A stretch of 64,000 nt of DNA from Macrothele yani (lineage: Eukaryota > Arthropoda > Arachnida > Araneae > Macrothelidae), in NCBI GenBank assembly GCA_039090855.1, contig CM076995.1, positions 119,982,270-120,046,269 on the forward strand, in the 5' to 3' direction. The position numbers were made by a program, and so were the translations under genes. Under the pieces are notes generated by a model. The model saw only the letters and a list, made by a program, of their open reading frames with translations. It did not search any database and had not been told where the DNA came from. Each line of letters starts with the position of its first letter. Position 1 is the stretch's first letter. Positions 49,201-52,200 of the stretch are shown here, in pieces.

Positions 49201-52200
49201 TTTAAAACAGTCTCTATTTTCTTTCACCTGATGCTGTCGCCATATGAACGTATTAACGCCACCGCAGCTACAGATAAAACACTTTATTTAAAAACAAAGT
49301 AGTCAATCGGATTTCGGTGGAAAATGGGCCGATATAGAGTTCAACATAGATTCAAAACAGTCTCTATTTTCTTTCACCTGATGCTGTCGCCATATGAACT
49401 CTGATAAATAAGATTCCAAATGATGTCTCGCTGTCCCCCTATGTCTCTTGTTCCTCCATTTAGCACTGCCCCACATTCTCTCAACTGTTTGTGTATGAAC
49501 TCCTGTATCAGGATCAATAAAATTGTATTTATGATTAACTTTAGCATGTAGGAATCCTTCTATTTCTATTCTATTTGTTTGGTAACCTTTCCAACTGTCA
49601 GAATAAATTGTGCTACCATCTGCAATGTTTTCAATAAATTTTTCAAGAAGGGTACAGCCAGTTCTATTAGGAACAGTTACAACAAACGAATCTTTTGTTT
49701 CTCTACATATACCACCAAACACCCACTGTTCGGGTAATACTCGACCACAATTATTTTTACGTTTAGTAAACAAACTTTCATCAATTTCCACAATGCAATC
49801 TGGTCCACCTAACTTCTTGTTTGGTCTATTCTCCATATCCAAGACACATAATTCACGCATGTAATTGTTCCAATCTATAACAGTTTTATCTGATAAATCA
49901 AGTTGCTTTTCACAAAATTTAATTGACGTCAACTCCTCGCACCAGCAGTATATGAATCTCAAAGCTGAACAAAATGGAATTCTGCTTCCCTCAAACCAGT
50001 TGTCTTTTCTAAGTCCCACTTGCTGATCACACTGTCTTAAATTACATTTCCAAAACTTACGTTTACCGAAATAAAGTTTCATGTCATGGGAATTGGTACA
50101 TTTTCGTTCCTTTGGTAAAATATTTCGCTCCTGAAAAAATAAAATTGCATCTTGTTCTGTTTTTGGCAAATCCCAAATGCGCATTTTCGTAGCACTAAAA
50201 AATGGCGTCAAAAATCAGCAAACAAAAAGGCAACAAAGAATCCAAAATATAAATGCCTGCGCGTGCGAACAACAAGATTGCTCTTTATTGGCGCATTAGC
50301 ACAACTTCTGCTGCGGTGGCGTTAATACGTAAGTACCAAGACATTTTCCAATGTGGCATTAAAGAGCTTCGGAGATATGGTGTCACCTTGTCTCACTCCT
50401 TTTCCAATTTTTATGTGTGTTGTATTTTCAAACAGCCGAATCTTTGCACTTGCATTTTCATAGATGTTATTAATAATATTAATGTACGCATCTTCAATAT
50501 CGCACGATTTCAGAGCCATTGTAACTGCTGATGGTTTTACCGAATCAAAGGCTTTTTCATAATCGATAAAAGCCATGCACAATGGTAGTTCATATTCCCT
50601 CGCTCTTTCAATTAGTTCTCTCAGTACGTGGATATGATCTATTGTGCTGTAGCCACTCCTGAATCCAGCTTGTTCTCTCGGTTGAGCCATGTCCAGTGTC
50701 ACCTTCAAGCGGTGTGAAAGAACTTTAGTGAATGTTAATCAACCCAGTACTATGAAATGCAAGCCCAACATGCCAAACTATTAAGGTAAAATATATGAAC
50801 ACTAAAGATATCAAAAACAAGAAAAGCATGTTACCTAGGGTTAACTTCAATGTGATAATTGCTAGCTATGGTTATGATTTCAACTTTTCTTTTTGATGGA
50901 GTGGTAAAGTTCTGATGCTCTATCCTTAACTTTTCAACTCCTGGGCCATACAGTTCCCGTAGCAGACACATAATTCGTGTTTTCTTACCAGCACCTGAAG
51001 GTCCGTACACAAGCAAATGGGGGAAATCACCACAATGAACCTGAAAAAAGAAACTAATGCTATAATACATAAAAAGAGTTTAATCACATAAAATGTACAT
51101 ATGTTATTGCACACAGAGATGGAAAAGGCAAAAGTAGGATAGGGCAGACAAAAGAATTTAATCAAAGAGCAGGAGTACAGCATGAATTGGGCATTCTTAT
51201 TTGGTATTGTTTCAAACTGCAAGAGTGAAAGAAGTAGTAATGTGAGAACTACATTGTTTGTAGACGATGTGGTGTTATTTGTCAAGAATAAAACAGAAGC
51301 AGCAGCTGGAAAATGGCATTACAAGACAGGATATTAAATATAAGGAAAACCAAAACAGAGTACATGTGCTGCAATTAAGATCATCAAATTCAAGGTCTTA
51401 ATGTCAAGGAAGGAATGATCAAAGAAGTGAAAAGATTTGAATACTTGGAATCAAAACTGAAGGAAGATGGAGATCTGAAGAGAGAAGTGATAACAGAGTG
51501 CAAGGAGGGATTGAATAACTGGATAAAAACACCAAGTATACTGTGTGATAGGACAAAAATGAGGCCGAAAAGTTAGGTTTTTTAAGGCTGTAATAAGAAA
51601 AGGAACGCAGTGCAGTACTGAGACTTGGGCAATGACAAGGTGTTTGGAGGAAAAGCTAAATATTGCAGAAATGAAGATGCTGAAGTGGATGTGGGATATC
51701 ACCAGAAAGGATAGGATCATAAATGAGCACAACCAAAAGAATATATATATATATATACTTTTTTGATGGATTCAAAAAGTTAGAAAAATGAAGTCATAAA
51801 AGTGTGTGGAGCTCAGGAGAAAATATGTAGAGTAAAATTTTTTTTTTCAATCCCGTAGCTTGTTTTTTTCACAAAGCCAAAGATTTATCAGCAACACCTT
51901 GCATTCCTTCCTAAACTCAATAAAAATTACCAAAACTGGTGATGCAAGCTTCACTGAACATATCATTTTTTCCAAAAGGGGAAAAAAAAAACAACCTCAG
52001 AAGACAAGGCTTTGTATGAAATAAGTAAGTTCCATTCCCTAAAGCTCACCAATGATATTTAGCGCAACCAATGGAATGAAATTCAAGGCACTTTTTTCTT
52101 CTAATCAAACTTTGATCCAGCAAAAATTCAGTTTGAGACAAAATAGGATTAGTTTTAACAATCACCTTCAGTAATCGAAACAACCGCAACACAAAGTGAA

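Larger units (their letters stand above)
48896..50337 (-). mobile_element. Complete Merlin DNA transposon
   Basis: The 86-bp TIRs (48896-48981 and 50252-50337) differ at one base I can see (GGTACATACG against GGTACTTACG), then read GTATTAACGCCACCGCAGCA. The perfect 8-bp duplication AAGACATT lies at 48888-48895 and 50338-50345, in the 8-9 bp range known for Merlin. The LINE-1 copy at about 7963-7975 (reverse) shows the target with a single AAGACATT. It encodes an uninterrupted transposase. Confidence 0.95.
48040..50732 (-). mobile_element. LINE-1 5'-truncated copy, interrupted by Merlin
   Basis: Without the 1442-bp insert this is about 1.25 kb of LINE-1, from within the RT ([20 protein letters not shown], 50708) to the 3' GATGATGA tail (48040). 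The frame is open on both sides of the insert and includes [26 protein letters not shown] and FADD. It is very similar to the copy at 5642-8817, which supplies the unoccupied version of the Merlin insertion site. Confidence 0.92.
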
